Origin: Paraclostridium hominis
Lineage (GTDB): Bacteria > Bacillota > Clostridia > Peptostreptococcales > Peptostreptococcaceae
Reading direction: 5' to 3'
NCBI RefSeq assembly: GCF_014306135.1
Contig: NZ_JACRWD010000004.1
Span: forward strand, 62,001 to 126,000
Length of the DNA: 64,000 bases
Positions 9,389-18,642 of the stretch are shown piece by piece (within the stretch, counting starts at the first letter, position 1; every line of letters begins with the position of its first letter). The notes under the pieces are model-generated. The model saw only the letters and a program-made list of their open reading frames with translations. It searched no databases and had not been told where the DNA came from. The translations under genes were made by a program, and so were the position numbers.

Positions 9389-11767
9389 ATGAATAAAAAA
9401 TCATTAAAAGCTTTAGAATTTGATAAGATAATAGCACTACTAAAAGAAAAGGCTTCATCTTCTTTAGGATTAAGATATATCAATGAGTTAGAGCCTAGTT
9501 CTGACTATGAAGAAGTAAAATATATGTTAGAAGAAACTAGTGAAGCACAATCTATACTTATAAAAAAGGGCGGAGTAAATTTACAAGGTTTATATGATAT
9601 AGAAGATAAGGTTAAAAGAACTAAAGTAGGAGCCTCTATAGATGCAGGAAGTTTACTAATGATAGCTGATACTCTTAGAGTTGCTAGAATTTTAAATAAT
9701 ACTTTATCATCATCTGAAGAAGAGGATTTTAATTATCCGATAATACAATCTCTATCTAATTCATTATATATACATAGAGATATTGAAGATAAAATATTTA
9801 ATTCTATAGTTAGTGAAGTTGAAATATCAGATAATGCTTCAAGCGAACTAAGAGGATTAAGAAGAAAAATTATACAAAAAAATCAATCCATAAGATCTAA
9901 ATTAAATGGGATAATAAGTTCATCAACATATCAAAAATATTTACAAGATGCAATTATATCAATAAGAGGAGATAGATTTGTTATTCCAGTAAAGGCTGAG
10001 TATAGATCTCAAGTTTCAGGTATTGTACATGATCAATCATCATCAGGAGCTACTTTGTTTATAGAACCTATGAGTATAGTAGAAATGAACAATGAGCTTA
10101 GACAACTTAGATTAAAGGAAAAAGAAGAAATAGAAAGAATACTAAGTGAGCTATCATCTCTTGTGGGAGATATAAGTGATGATTTATTAAGTAACCAAGA
10201 AATTTTAGGAAAAATAGATTTTGCTTTTGCAAAAGGTAAGTTATCTATACAACTAAAAGGTGTAGAGCCAAAATTAAATAAAGAAAAGTATATAAATATA
10301 AAAAATGGTAGACACCCATTATTAAATGCTAGCTCTGTAGTAGGAAATGATATACGTTTAGGTGAAGAATTTCATACATTAGTTATAACTGGACCTAATA
10401 CTGGGGGTAAGACTGTAACTATAAAAACTGTTGGATTATTTGCACTTATGGTACAAAGTGGATTACATATACCAGCGGATTATGGAACTAGTATGGGAGT
10501 TTTCGATAATGTATTTGCAGATATAGGAGATGAACAAAGTATAGAACAGAGTTTATCTACATTCTCTTCTCATATGACTAATATAGTATCAATATTAAAA
10601 GATGTTACGCAAGATTCATTAGTTATATTTGATGAATTAGGAGCAGGAACAGATCCTGTAGAAGGAGCCGGACTTGCAATAGCTATACTTGAAGATGTAA
10701 ATATGGCAGGAGCAAAATGTATAGCAACAACACACTATAGTGAAATAAAACACTATGCACTTACAAAAGATGGTGTAGAAAATGCAGCAGTAGAGTTTGA
10801 TTTAGAAAATCTAAGACCTACATATAGATTATTTATAGGTGTTCCAGGAAAATCTAATGCTTTTGCTATATCAAAGAGATTAGGATTAAGTGAATATGTA
10901 ATAAATAGAGCAAAAGAATTTATAGATACGGATACTATAGCTGTTGAAGATGTTATTCATAGCTTAGAAAAATCTAGAGTAGAAGCAGTTGAAGAAAAAG
11001 AAGAAGCAACAAGACTTAGAAAAGAAATTCAAACACTAAAAGGAGAATATGATGAAAAATTAAGCAAAATATCAATTCAAAGAGAAAGATTATTAGAAGA
11101 AGCAAGACAAGAAGCTTTTAGAATTACTAGACAAGCTAAAGAAGAAACTGAGTTAGTTATAAAAGAACTTAGAAGATTAGAACAAGAAAGTATGTCTAAA
11201 GAAAAGAATAGAAAAATTGAGGAATTAAGAAAAGAAATTTCAAGTTCTATGGGAGCATTACAACCAAGTGTTAAAAGCATGATAGTTCCTAAAACTGCAT
11301 CAAAAGAAGTTAAAGATTTAAAACCTGGAGATGAAGTAAAAGTTATAACTTTAAATCAACAAGGTTCAGTAATATCTGCAGATAATAAGAAAAAAGAAGC
11401 TGTAGTTCAAATTGGTATAATGAAAATGACATTACCATATAAATCATTACAAAAGGCAAAGAAAGATGCAAAATCAACAGTTACTAAAGCAACCAGAAAT
11501 GTCATTAAATCCAAATCAGGTAGAGTCAAAAGTGAAGTGGACTTAAGAGGAATGACATTAGAAGAAGCAAGAGAAGAAGTTGATAAATACCTTGATGATG
11601 CTTGTTTAGCTGGATTAGAAAATGTAACAGTTATTCATGGTATAGGGACAGGTGTATTAAAAACTGGAATTACAGAAATGCTAAAAAGACATAAACATGT
11701 AAAATCTCAAAGAACTGGACAATATGGTGAAGGTGGAATGGGAGTTACGATAGTAACTTTAAAATAA
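9389..11767 (+). CDS. mutS2: Endonuclease MutS2
   Basis: MutS2 is a MutS-fold ATPase with a C-terminal nuclease domain, linked to suppression of recombination and, in B. subtilis, to collided-ribosome rescue. Walker A GPNTGGKT lies at about residues 335-342, Walker B as VIFDELGAGTDP, and the ABC-type dimer region follows. A long coiled coil (about 520-630) precedes a linker and the Smr domain (about 715-792) with DLRG and the HGIGTG motif. The 792-residue length matches B. subtilis (785). The ribosome-binding site is AAGGAGG. Confidence 0.96.
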   Translation: MNKKSLKALEFDKIIALLKEKASSSLGLRYINELEPSSDYEEVKYMLEETSEAQSILIKKGGVNLQGLYDIEDKVKRTKVGASIDAGSLLMIADTLRVARILNNTLSSSEEEDFNYPIIQSLSNSLYIHRDIEDKIFNSIVSEVEISDNASSELRGLRRKIIQKNQSIRSKLNGIISSSTYQKYLQDAIISIRGDRFVIPVKAEYRSQVSGIVHDQSSSGATLFIEPMSIVEMNNELRQLRLKEKEEIERILSELSSLVGDISDDLLSNQEILGKIDFAFAKGKLSIQLKGVEPKLNKEKYINIKNGRHPLLNASSVVGNDIRLGEEFHTLVITGPNTGGKTVTIKTVGLFALMVQSGLHIPADYGTSMGVFDNVFADIGDEQSIEQSLSTFSSHMTNIVSILKDVTQDSLVIFDELGAGTDPVEGAGLAIAILEDVNMAGAKCIATTHYSEIKHYALTKDGVENAAVEFDLENLRPTYRLFIGVPGKSNAFAISKRLGLSEYVINRAKEFIDTDTIAVEDVIHSLEKSRVEAVEEKEEATRLRKEIQTLKGEYDEKLSKISIQRERLLEEARQEAFRITRQAKEETELVIKELRRLEQESMSKEKNRKIEELRKEISSSMGALQPSVKSMIVPKTASKEVKDLKPGDEVKVITLNQQGSVISADNKKKEAVVQIGIMKMTLPYKSLQKAKKDAKSTVTKATRNVIKSKSGRVKSEVDLRGMTLEEAREEVDKYLDDACLAGLENVTVIHGIGTGVLKTGITEMLKRHKHVKSQRTGQYGEGGMGVTIVTLK

Positions 11768-11783
11768 TTAAGGGGATGAAAAA

Positions 11784-12233
11784 ATGATATTAGTATCAGC
11801 TTGTTTATTAGGCATAAACTGTAAATATGATGGCGATAATAACAATCATGAAGGAGTTAAGAATTATCTAAGGGACAAACAATTTATATTAGTTTGTCCT
11901 GAGCAATTAGGTGGATTATCAACTCCAAGAATTCCTTGTGAAATAGTCAATGGAACAGGGAATGAAGTTTTAAATAATAAATGTAAGGTGAAAAATAAAC
12001 AAGGTATGGATATGACAGAAAATTTCTTAAAGGGAGCTTATGAAACCTTAAAAATAGCAAAATTATATGGTTGTAAAAAAGCTATTTTAAAAGAAGGTAG
12101 TCCATCTTGTGGAAGTAACAAAATATATGATGGAACATTTCAAGGAAACAAGATTAATGGATTAGGAGTTACAGCTTCAATTTTAAAAAATGAAGGAATA
12201 GATATCATTAGTGAGAAGCAATTAGAAAAGTAG
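11784..12233 (+). CDS. DUF523 family protein
   Basis: A small Cys-containing protein of unknown function. It begins MILVSACLLGINCKYDG, the DUF523 signature, and has VCPEQLGGL and KEGSPSCGS, so conserved Cys residues are intact. Length 149 is typical. It sits 16 bases after mutS2 with an AAGGGGATG-type ribosome-binding site and is probably cotranscribed. Biochemical function is not established, and neighbours give no clear hint beyond a translation/repair context. Confidence 0.85.
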   Translation: MILVSACLLGINCKYDGDNNNHEGVKNYLRDKQFILVCPEQLGGLSTPRIPCEIVNGTGNEVLNNKCKVKNKQGMDMTENFLKGAYETLKIAKLYGCKKAILKEGSPSCGSNKIYDGTFQGNKINGLGVTASILKNEGIDIISEKQLEK

Positions 12234-12241
12234 ACATATAC

Positions 12242-12270
12242 TTGAAAAAAAATACAATTTGTTTTATCAT
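12242..12270 (+). promoter_or_regulatory. Putative argS promoter TTGAAA-17-TATCAT
   Basis: TTGAAA at 12242-12247 and TATCAT at 12265-12270 with a 17-base spacer, 34 bases before the argS start. No T-box leader is present. Confidence 0.5.
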
Positions 12271-12303
12271 AAAGTGTTATAAGAATAAGGAAGGAGCACT
12301 AAT

Positions 12304-14004
12304 ATGCAAGATTTTAAAATAGAAGTAGCTAAATCTTTAAAAGAGAAAATAGAAGATTTAACATTAGAAGAAATAGTTGGATTAATAGAAGTACCGCCAA
12401 ATAGTGAAATGGGAGATTATGCATTCCCATGCTTTAGATTAGCAAAAGTATTTAGAAAAGCACCTAATATGATAGCAGCTGATATAGCACAAAGTATAGA
12501 AGCTAATGAAGCTATATCAAAAGTTGAACCAGCAGGAGGATATGTTAACTTTTTCGTTAACAAATCTCAATTAGCTAAGACTGTTATAAATGATGTTTTA
12601 ACTAAAGGAAAAGACTATGGACACAGTGATTTAGGAAAAGATAAAACTGTAGTAATAGATTTCTCATCTCCTAACATAGCTAAGCCATTCCACATAGGAC
12701 ACATAAGAACTACAGTTATAGGTAATGCTTTATACAAAATATATGATTCTCAAGGATATAATACTATAAGAGTAAATCATCTTGGAGATTATGGAACTCA
12801 ATTTGGTAAGCTTATAGTTGCATTTAAAAAATGGGGAAGCAAGGAAGCTGTTGAAGCTAACCCAATACCTGAGTTATTAAAATTATACATACAATTCCAT
12901 GATGAAGCTGAAAAACATCCAGAAATGGAAGATGAAGCTAGAGCTTGGTTTACAAAATTAGAAAATAAAGATAAAGAAGCTGTTGATTTATGGCAATGGT
13001 TTAGAGATGAAAGTTTAAAAGAATTCTCTAGAGTTTATGATTTACTAGATATAGAATTTGATTCATATGCAGGAGAAAGTTTCTACTCAGATAAAATGGA
13101 TAGAGTAATAGATATAATAAAAGATAAGGATTTATTAAAAGAATCTGAAGGAACTAATATAGTTGATTTAGAAGAATACAATATGCCTCCAGCACTTATA
13201 ACTAAAAAAGATGGATCTACATTATATATGACTAGAGACTTAGCTGCTGCATTATACAGAAAAGAAAACTACGATTTTGAAAAATGTATATATGTAGTTG
13301 GATCTCAACAAAGCTTACACTTCCAACAATTATTTAAAGTTTTAGAATTAGTTGGATTTGATTGGGCTAAAGATATGGTACATGTTCCATTTGGTATGGT
13401 TGCATTAGAAGAAGGTACTATGTCTACAAGAAAAGGTAGAGTAGTTTTCTTAGAAGATGTTTTAAAACAAGCTATAGAAAAAACAAAAGAAACAATGCTT
13501 GCTAAAAATCCTAATGCTAAGAATGTAGATGAAATAGCTAAACAAGTTGGAGTTGGAGCAGTAGTATTCCAAGAATTATCTAATAGTAGAATAAAAGATT
13601 ATACATTCTCTTGGGAGAGAACTTTAAGTTTTGAGGGTGAAACAGGACCATATGTACAATATACACATGCTAGATGTTGTTCAGTTTTAAGAAAAGCTAA
13701 TATGGAAGTAAGTACAGATATAGATTACAATTTATTAACTGATGCTGATAGTTCGGAAGTAATAAAATTAATAGCATCATTTAATAAAAATATATTAGTA
13801 GCATTAAGAAAAAATGAACCACATATAGTAACAAGATTTGTGTTAGATTTAGCTCAAGCATTTAATAAATTCTATCATGAAAATCCAATATTAGTTGACG
13901 ATATAGAAGTTAAAAAAGCTAGAGTAGCTTTAGTTGCAGCTACTAAACAAACTATAGAAAATGCTCTTGCATTATTAGGTATGGGTGCACCAGAAAGAAT
14001 GTAA
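12304..14004 (+). CDS. argS: Arginine--tRNA ligase
   Basis: A class I aminoacyl-tRNA synthetase that charges tRNA-Arg. An N-terminal Add-1 domain (1-110) is followed by the HIGH signature (SPNIAKPFHIGHIRTT, about 123-140) and the ArgRS-type degenerate KMSKS loop (MSTRKGR). The DALR anticodon-binding domain (YVQYTHARCCSVLRKA onward) ends with GMGAPERM, the usual C terminus. Length 566 fits. It has its own promoter and an AAGGAAGGAG site. Confidence 0.97.
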   Translation: MQDFKIEVAKSLKEKIEDLTLEEIVGLIEVPPNSEMGDYAFPCFRLAKVFRKAPNMIAADIAQSIEANEAISKVEPAGGYVNFFVNKSQLAKTVINDVLTKGKDYGHSDLGKDKTVVIDFSSPNIAKPFHIGHIRTTVIGNALYKIYDSQGYNTIRVNHLGDYGTQFGKLIVAFKKWGSKEAVEANPIPELLKLYIQFHDEAEKHPEMEDEARAWFTKLENKDKEAVDLWQWFRDESLKEFSRVYDLLDIEFDSYAGESFYSDKMDRVIDIIKDKDLLKESEGTNIVDLEEYNMPPALITKKDGSTLYMTRDLAAALYRKENYDFEKCIYVVGSQQSLHFQQLFKVLELVGFDWAKDMVHVPFGMVALEEGTMSTRKGRVVFLEDVLKQAIEKTKETMLAKNPNAKNVDEIAKQVGVGAVVFQELSNSRIKDYTFSWERTLSFEGETGPYVQYTHARCCSVLRKANMEVSTDIDYNLLTDADSSEVIKLIASFNKNILVALRKNEPHIVTRFVLDLAQAFNKFYHENPILVDDIEVKKARVALVAATKQTIENALALLGMGAPERM

Positions 14005-14019
14005 TATATCTTATATACA

Positions 14020-14030
14020 TTTGTCGAAAA
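14020..14030 (+). promoter_or_regulatory. Candidate Spo0A box (TGTCGAA)
   Basis: TTTGTCGAAAA contains a perfect TGTCGAA core. It lies just upstream of the -35 of the small-RNA promoter at 14038, where Spo0A typically contacts SigA promoters. Seven-base motifs occur by chance, but the same core lies in both other C-rich sRNA promoters of this window. Confidence 0.45.
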
Positions 14031-14037
14031 ATAATGC

Positions 14038-14067
14038 TTTACATCTAAATTTCGGTTATTGTATAAT
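14038..14067 (+). promoter_or_regulatory. SigA promoter TTTACA-18-TATAAT for candidate sRNA
   Basis: TTTACA at 14038-14043, 18-base spacer, perfect TATAAT at 14062-14067. The predicted start is near 14074. Confidence 0.6.
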
Positions 14068-14073
14068 TATATT

Positions 14074-14190
14074 AAGAAATAGCTCGATAGTTGAGCTAAT
14101 AAAAATCAAAAGAGATATATGGAAGTAGAGTATCAATAGTATTCTACTCCCCCCCTACATTTACGGCAGCTAACAGCTGCCTATTTTTTT
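14074..14190 (+). ncRNA. Candidate C-rich small RNA
   Basis: About 115 bases with promoter and terminator. Three hairpins are visible: 14081-14085/14093-14097 (AGCTC/GAGCT), a 9-bp stem 14124-14132/14140-14148 with a 7-base loop, and the terminator stem 14165-14171/14175-14181 (GGCAGCT/AGCTGCC) followed by T8. Between the last two stems lies an unpaired stretch with seven C (14149-14155) then TACATTTA. That stretch is a perfect 14-base complement of the zapA ribosome-binding region (1623-1636). No ribosome-binding site and open frame are present. I do not recognise a named RNA family. Confidence 0.6.
14165..14190 (+). terminator. Intrinsic terminator of the candidate sRNA
   Basis: A 7-bp GC-rich stem (14165-14171 with 14175-14181), 3-base loop and a run of eight T (14184 onward nearly continuous). 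Confidence 0.85.
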
Positions 14191-14259
14191 TAAAAAGTAT
14201 ACTAAGTTAATTAATTGATAAAACTATAAAGTAGTTTATACGTTAGGAAGGTAGTACTT

Positions 14260-15183
14260 ATGAAAGAGGATTTATTAAAGAAAGCATATATAAATGCATT
14301 TGGTATAGAGGATAAATATATTAAAGACATGATTATTTTAAATACGAAGTCTTTAGTTGATGATATAACTCAAAGATATGTAAAAATAGATAAAAATAGA
14401 TTAAAAGATGAATTATTATATTATAAATTCTATGGACAAAAATTAAAAGATTTAAACATAATAAACATTGTACTTCCAATTGTGATATCAAATACAAATA
14501 TGAAAAAAAGTGAATTAGAAGCATTAAAGGTTATGAAATATCATGTTTTATATAATAAGGCTAATGAGTATATGAATGATTACATATTAGCTAGTTTAAT
14601 ATATAATACATTAATTCACTCTATAATTGAAAATTCAAATATAGAATATGAAGATTTAATGCAAAAGATAAAAACTGTTATAATTGAATTTAATCACAAT
14701 ATGGATAAATCAGAAGTTATAAAATTTGAAATGAAGAGAATTCAAACTATACAAGCTATAGATAGATACATAGACCTTAAAGTAAGTGACTACGAAAGTA
14801 CTAATATAATAACAAATTTATTAAATGCTATATATGATGTTTACATAGAAGATAGAGAAGTTAGCTTAGATGGTATTAAAAGTATAAAAAAATCTATATT
14901 ATCTATTCTCAATTTAAATATTGAAAGTAATATAGACAATATAGATTTTATAAACTCTATGTCAGAATATATTATAAAACTTAGAAAATACAAGATATCT
15001 AAAAAAGAATATAATATAAAATCTGACCCAAGATATTTAATAAGTTTAGAAATTGGAGATGTAAAGTCTGATCCAATACTAAACAATATAAAAGTTGTAT
15101 CAAAAGATTTTTCTAACAATATATTGACTATTAATTTGGTATCAAAATCTGGTAATTATAGCTTTAAATTTAGAAAAGCTTAA
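14260..15183 (+). CDS. Conserved-looking protein of unknown function (307 aa)
   Basis: I do not recognise this protein. The frame starts at ATG after AGGAAGG and runs 307 residues with codon usage like its neighbours. It is mostly predicted helical, rich in Ile, Lys, Asn and Asp. It has no signal peptide, no clear membrane segment and no Cys pairs. The last 60 residues (RYLISLEIGDVKSDPIL; NILTINLVSKSGNYSF) look beta-rich and might be a small C-terminal domain. It lies alone between a candidate sRNA and a convergent small gene whose stop overlaps its own by three bases. Function is unknown. Confidence 0.7.
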   Translation: MKEDLLKKAYINAFGIEDKYIKDMIILNTKSLVDDITQRYVKIDKNRLKDELLYYKFYGQKLKDLNIINIVLPIVISNTNMKKSELEALKVMKYHVLYNKANEYMNDYILASLIYNTLIHSIIENSNIEYEDLMQKIKTVIIEFNHNMDKSEVIKFEMKRIQTIQAIDRYIDLKVSDYESTNIITNLLNAIYDVYIEDREVSLDGIKSIKKSILSILNLNIESNIDNIDFINSMSEYIIKLRKYKISKKEYNIKSDPRYLISLEIGDVKSDPILNNIKVVSKDFSNNILTINLVSKSGNYSFKFRKA

Positions 15184-15380
15184 TTATCAGATTCTAAATA
15201 TTCAACAAAAACTTCTTCTTTAGTGTTTGTTAGAAAACAAAGTTCTTTTATAAGGCTGTTTCTAAGGTCGATGAAATCTTCTAAATTAGTATTTTCATAG
15301 GTATATTCTAATGCTTTTACAATAAGCAATAAATCTCTTTTAGATAGTGCATCAATAGATACTTTGTCGAACAATTTCAT
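15180..15380 (-). CDS. Small hypothetical protein (66 aa)
   Basis: A short minus-strand gene with a proper ribosome-binding site (AAAGGAAG) before its ATG. The 66-residue product is acidic, Leu-rich and probably helical (LSKRDLLLIVKALEYTYENT). It has no Cys, no membrane segment and no motif I recognise. It converges with the 307-residue gene and the two stop codons overlap (15180-15183). The first codons contain TTTGTCGAAC on the plus strand, resembling a Spo0A box, but this is coding (Phe-Asp-Lys). The intergenic DNA beyond (15381-15562) holds only AT-rich sequence. Confidence 0.6.
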   Translation of the reverse strand: MKLFDKVSIDALSKRDLLLIVKALEYTYENTNLEDFIDLRNSLIKELCFLTNTKEEVFVEYLESDN

Positions 15381-15562
15381 AAAAAACTTCCTTTCATGTG
15401 TAATTTAGTGATTAAGAAAATATATAATAAGATATAATTCTACAACAATATAAAAAAACCTTCTTTTTATATACATAATATTATAAATAAAAATCATACA
15501 TATAGTATTTTAACAAAAATAGACGATTATAGCTAAGAAAATTAATAAAAGAGGTGAATTAA

Positions 15563-17323
15563 TTGAAAATACTTTTAACTACGTTAAATTCGAAATTTAT
15601 ACATACAAACCTAGCAATAAGATATCTAAAACAAATGGTAAAAGATATTGAAGATATAAATGTAGATATAAGAGAATATACGATAAACAATGAATTAGAT
15701 TTTATATTAAAAGATATATATACAAATAATTATGATGTTATATTATTTTCAACATATATATGGAATGTAAATGATATAGTTAAGTTATGTAATAACTTAA
15801 AGAAAGTTAAACCAAATATAAAAATAGCTTTAGGTGGACCAGAAGTAACTTATGACAGTGAAGAAGCTATGAAAAAATATGATTTTATAGATTATATACT
15901 TTATGGAGAAGGAGAACTTATATTTAGAGATTTTACAAAATATCTTATAGGGGATATGAAAATAGAAGACGTTGATGGAATAGTTTATAGAAGTAATGAT
16001 TCTATTATAACTAATAAACCTATGAAACTTTTAGAAAATTTAGATTTAATACCTAGTCCTTATGAAGAGTTAGATAAAAAAGAATATGAAAATAGAATTG
16101 TATATTATGAAACATCGAGAGGTTGTCCTTTTAACTGTCAGTACTGTTTATCTTCAGCGATAGAAGGATTAAGATATTTTAGTATAGATAGAGTAAAAAA
16201 AGATTTAAAGAAACTTATAGATGCTAGAGTATCTCAAATCAAGTTTATAGATAGAACATTTAATGCAAATAAAAAATTTGCAATGGAAATAATGAAATTT
16301 TTAATGGAAAATGATAATGGTTATACAACATATCATTTTGAAGTTACGGCACACTTATTAACTGATGATATGTTAGAGTTTTTAAAAGACTGTAAAGAAG
16401 GTCTATTCCAATTTGAAATAGGAGTTCAATCTACAAATGAAAAAGTATTAGATGCTGTAGGTAGAAGAGATGATTTTAAAAAATTATCATATGTAGTTCA
16501 AAAGATAGCATCATTTAGAAATATACATCAACATCTAGATTTGATAGCAGGATTACCATATGAAGATTATAGTAGCTTTGAAAACTCATTTAATGATGTA
16601 TTTAATCTAGGAATAGAGCATTTACAATTAGGTTTCTTAAAAATGATAAAAGGTACAGGAATTAGAAATCAAGCAGATGAACATGAATTTAGATATAAAG
16701 ATTATCCTCCATATGAAGTTTTATATAATAAATATATAAGTTACAATGAGATATTAAAATTAAAAGATATAGAAGAAATATTAGAAAGATACTTTAACTC
16801 TAAAAACTTTGTTCTTTCAATGAGGTATATAATACATAATTATTATAAAGAAAGTCCTTTTAAGTTTTTCGAGGAGTTTGCAACATATTTCAATGATAAT
16901 GGATATTTCAATGCATCACAAGGAAAGAACCAATTATATAAGATATTAGTAGATTTCTATACAGATAAAATTAATATAGAAACTGAATTATTTAAAGAAA
17001 TTGTAAAGTATGATTATATATCTTTAGGAAAAACATCTAATGTGCCTGCATTTATGGATAAAGTAGAAGTAGATGATTTTAAAAATAGATGCCATTTATT
17101 TTTACAAAATGAAGGAAATATATTAAAATATATACCTAGATTTGAAAATACTCCTGCAAAACAAATAATAAAATATGTTCATTTTGAGACATTTAAGTAT
17201 GATATATTACAATTAAAGAAAAATATAACTGCAAAATTACAACCAAAAGAAAGTATAATATTATTTGTTTATGATGATAAAAAGGTGTTTGAGAAATCTA
17301 AATCATACACAGTGGAAATATAG
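15563..17323 (+). CDS. B12-binding-domain radical SAM protein (DUF4080 type)
   Basis: The N-terminal 140 residues form a cobalamin-binding-like fold (MKILLTTLNSKFIHTNLA; LGGPEVTYD). The radical SAM domain follows with CPFNCQYC (CX3CX2C) near residue 190, and then a DUF4080-type C-terminal half. The substrate is unknown for this family; members act on unactivated carbons or in methyl transfer. The start is TTG with AGAGGTGA seven bases upstream. The TPR gene follows ten bases after the stop, so the two are probably translated from one message. I see no cofactor or substrate clue beyond that. Confidence 0.82.
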   Translation: MKILLTTLNSKFIHTNLAIRYLKQMVKDIEDINVDIREYTINNELDFILKDIYTNNYDVILFSTYIWNVNDIVKLCNNLKKVKPNIKIALGGPEVTYDSEEAMKKYDFIDYILYGEGELIFRDFTKYLIGDMKIEDVDGIVYRSNDSIITNKPMKLLENLDLIPSPYEELDKKEYENRIVYYETSRGCPFNCQYCLSSAIEGLRYFSIDRVKKDLKKLIDARVSQIKFIDRTFNANKKFAMEIMKFLMENDNGYTTYHFEVTAHLLTDDMLEFLKDCKEGLFQFEIGVQSTNEKVLDAVGRRDDFKKLSYVVQKIASFRNIHQHLDLIAGLPYEDYSSFENSFNDVFNLGIEHLQLGFLKMIKGTGIRNQADEHEFRYKDYPPYEVLYNKYISYNEILKLKDIEEILERYFNSKNFVLSMRYIIHNYYKESPFKFFEEFATYFNDNGYFNASQGKNQLYKILVDFYTDKINIETELFKEIVKYDYISLGKTSNVPAFMDKVEVDDFKNRCHLFLQNEGNILKYIPRFENTPAKQIIKYVHFETFKYDILQLKKNITAKLQPKESIILFVYDDKKVFEKSKSYTVEI

Positions 17324-17333
17324 GAGGTATAAA

Positions 17334-18479
17334 GTGAAATTTAGAAGTGAGAAATATATACTAAAAAAAGCGGAAGAATTAGCATTTTTAAGAATAAAAA
17401 ATGGAGCAGAATTTAATTTAAAAGGATATGAATTCCCTAAAGATGGACTAGATGTACCTATAAAAAATGATGTATTAGTAAAAGGTATAAAAACTAATAC
17501 AGCTCAAAATGGGTTAAGTTCAATGTCTATAGCTGATGCAATGATATATATTATGGGAATTGATAGTAAGTTTAAACTTAATGATGAATATAAGAAGTTT
17601 CTAGACGCTATACAAAAGAATCTAGATTTAGACTTAAAAGCATATATGGGATATATGTCTAGAAAGTATTTTGAAGCTGGAGAATATACAGATTCTTTAA
17701 TATACCTAAAATGTAGTGTAAGTTTATATCCTAATGATGTAGATGCTCTTTATCATTATGCTATAGTTTGCCAAGAATTAGCTAAGCAACATCAAAAAAA
17801 TGGTGACGAACAACCTATGGAAGCATTTTTATTAGATGCTATAGAGGCATTAGAAAAAGTTAGAGATTTAGATGAGTCATTTGCATTAGCATACTATCAT
17901 TTAGGGTATCACTATTATAATCAAAATCAGTATATAAAAAGCAAAGTTACATGGGAAGAAGCAATTAAGCTAGGATTACCAGAAGACTTATGTGCTGAGA
18001 TACAAGAACTTATAGGAAAAATGGATTTTAAAGTTCAATATGAAGAAGGATATAATTTAGTGTTCCAAGGGAAAAATGAAGAAGGATTAGAAAAACTACT
18101 TCCATTAGCAGATGAGCATGGAGACTGGTGGAATCTTTTATTTATGATAGGATTAGCTTATAGAAATATGAATGATATAGGACAAGCTCAAAAATATTTT
18201 GAAAAGATACTTATAATAAGACCAAATCAAGTGGACACATTAGTTGAGTTAGGTCTTTGTGAGGCTTCAAATTACAATATGAAAGGTGCTATAGAATATT
18301 TTGAAAAGGCTGCTAAGTTAAAAAAAGAAGACCCGGAGATACTTTGTAATTTAGGTATGGCTTATTTAAATGATGGAGATTTAGATAATGCTATTTATTA
18401 CATAGAAAGAGCATATGAAATAAATCCTCAAGATGAAGTAACAGTAGCATGTTTAAGAGAACTAGATAGTTATAGATAA
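17334..18479 (+). CDS. Tetratricopeptide (TPR) repeat protein
   Basis: I take the GTG at 17334 as start because AGGAGG (17322-17327) is well placed; an in-frame upstream extension would overlap the previous gene. The product is 381 residues. Several TPR units are visible between residues about 115 and 375, for example AYYHLGYHYYNQNQY, IGLAYRNMNDIGQAQKYF and CNLGMAYLNDGDLDNAIYY. No signal peptide or membrane span is seen, so it is probably a cytosolic protein-protein adaptor. Its pairing with the B12/radical SAM gene is the only functional hint. Confidence 0.8.
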   Translation: MKFRSEKYILKKAEELAFLRIKNGAEFNLKGYEFPKDGLDVPIKNDVLVKGIKTNTAQNGLSSMSIADAMIYIMGIDSKFKLNDEYKKFLDAIQKNLDLDLKAYMGYMSRKYFEAGEYTDSLIYLKCSVSLYPNDVDALYHYAIVCQELAKQHQKNGDEQPMEAFLLDAIEALEKVRDLDESFALAYYHLGYHYYNQNQYIKSKVTWEEAIKLGLPEDLCAEIQELIGKMDFKVQYEEGYNLVFQGKNEEGLEKLLPLADEHGDWWNLLFMIGLAYRNMNDIGQAQKYFEKILIIRPNQVDTLVELGLCEASNYNMKGAIEYFEKAAKLKKEDPEILCNLGMAYLNDGDLDNAIYYIERAYEINPQDEVTVACLRELDSYR

Positions 18480-18495
18480 TATAAGCTAAATTTAT

Positions 18496-18528
18496 AAAGC
18501 TATGAGAATTTATTCTTATAGCTTTTTT
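18496..18528 (+). terminator. Intrinsic terminator after the TPR gene
   Basis: A 13-bp stem with one G-T pair (18496-18508 with 18513-18525), 4-base loop and six T. Confidence 0.85.
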
Positions 18529-18642
18529 ATTTAAATAAAAAGGAGTAGGAGTTAATATGTCAAATTAGGTTTATTATAAGTATTAAAAATTTATATACAT
18601 ATTTATAAGTTGACAAAAATAAGAATATAAGGGGGTGTTATA

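Noticed and set aside
15362..15372. TTTGTCGAAC resembling a Spo0A box
   Set aside because: It lies inside the first codons of the 66-residue minus-strand gene (Phe-Asp-Lys) and not at a recognisable promoter, so I do not count it as a site.
18540..18568. Ribosome-binding site followed by a 3-codon frame (ATG TCA AAT TAG)
   Set aside because: Too short to support as a leader peptide, and no promoter or attenuator is linked to it.
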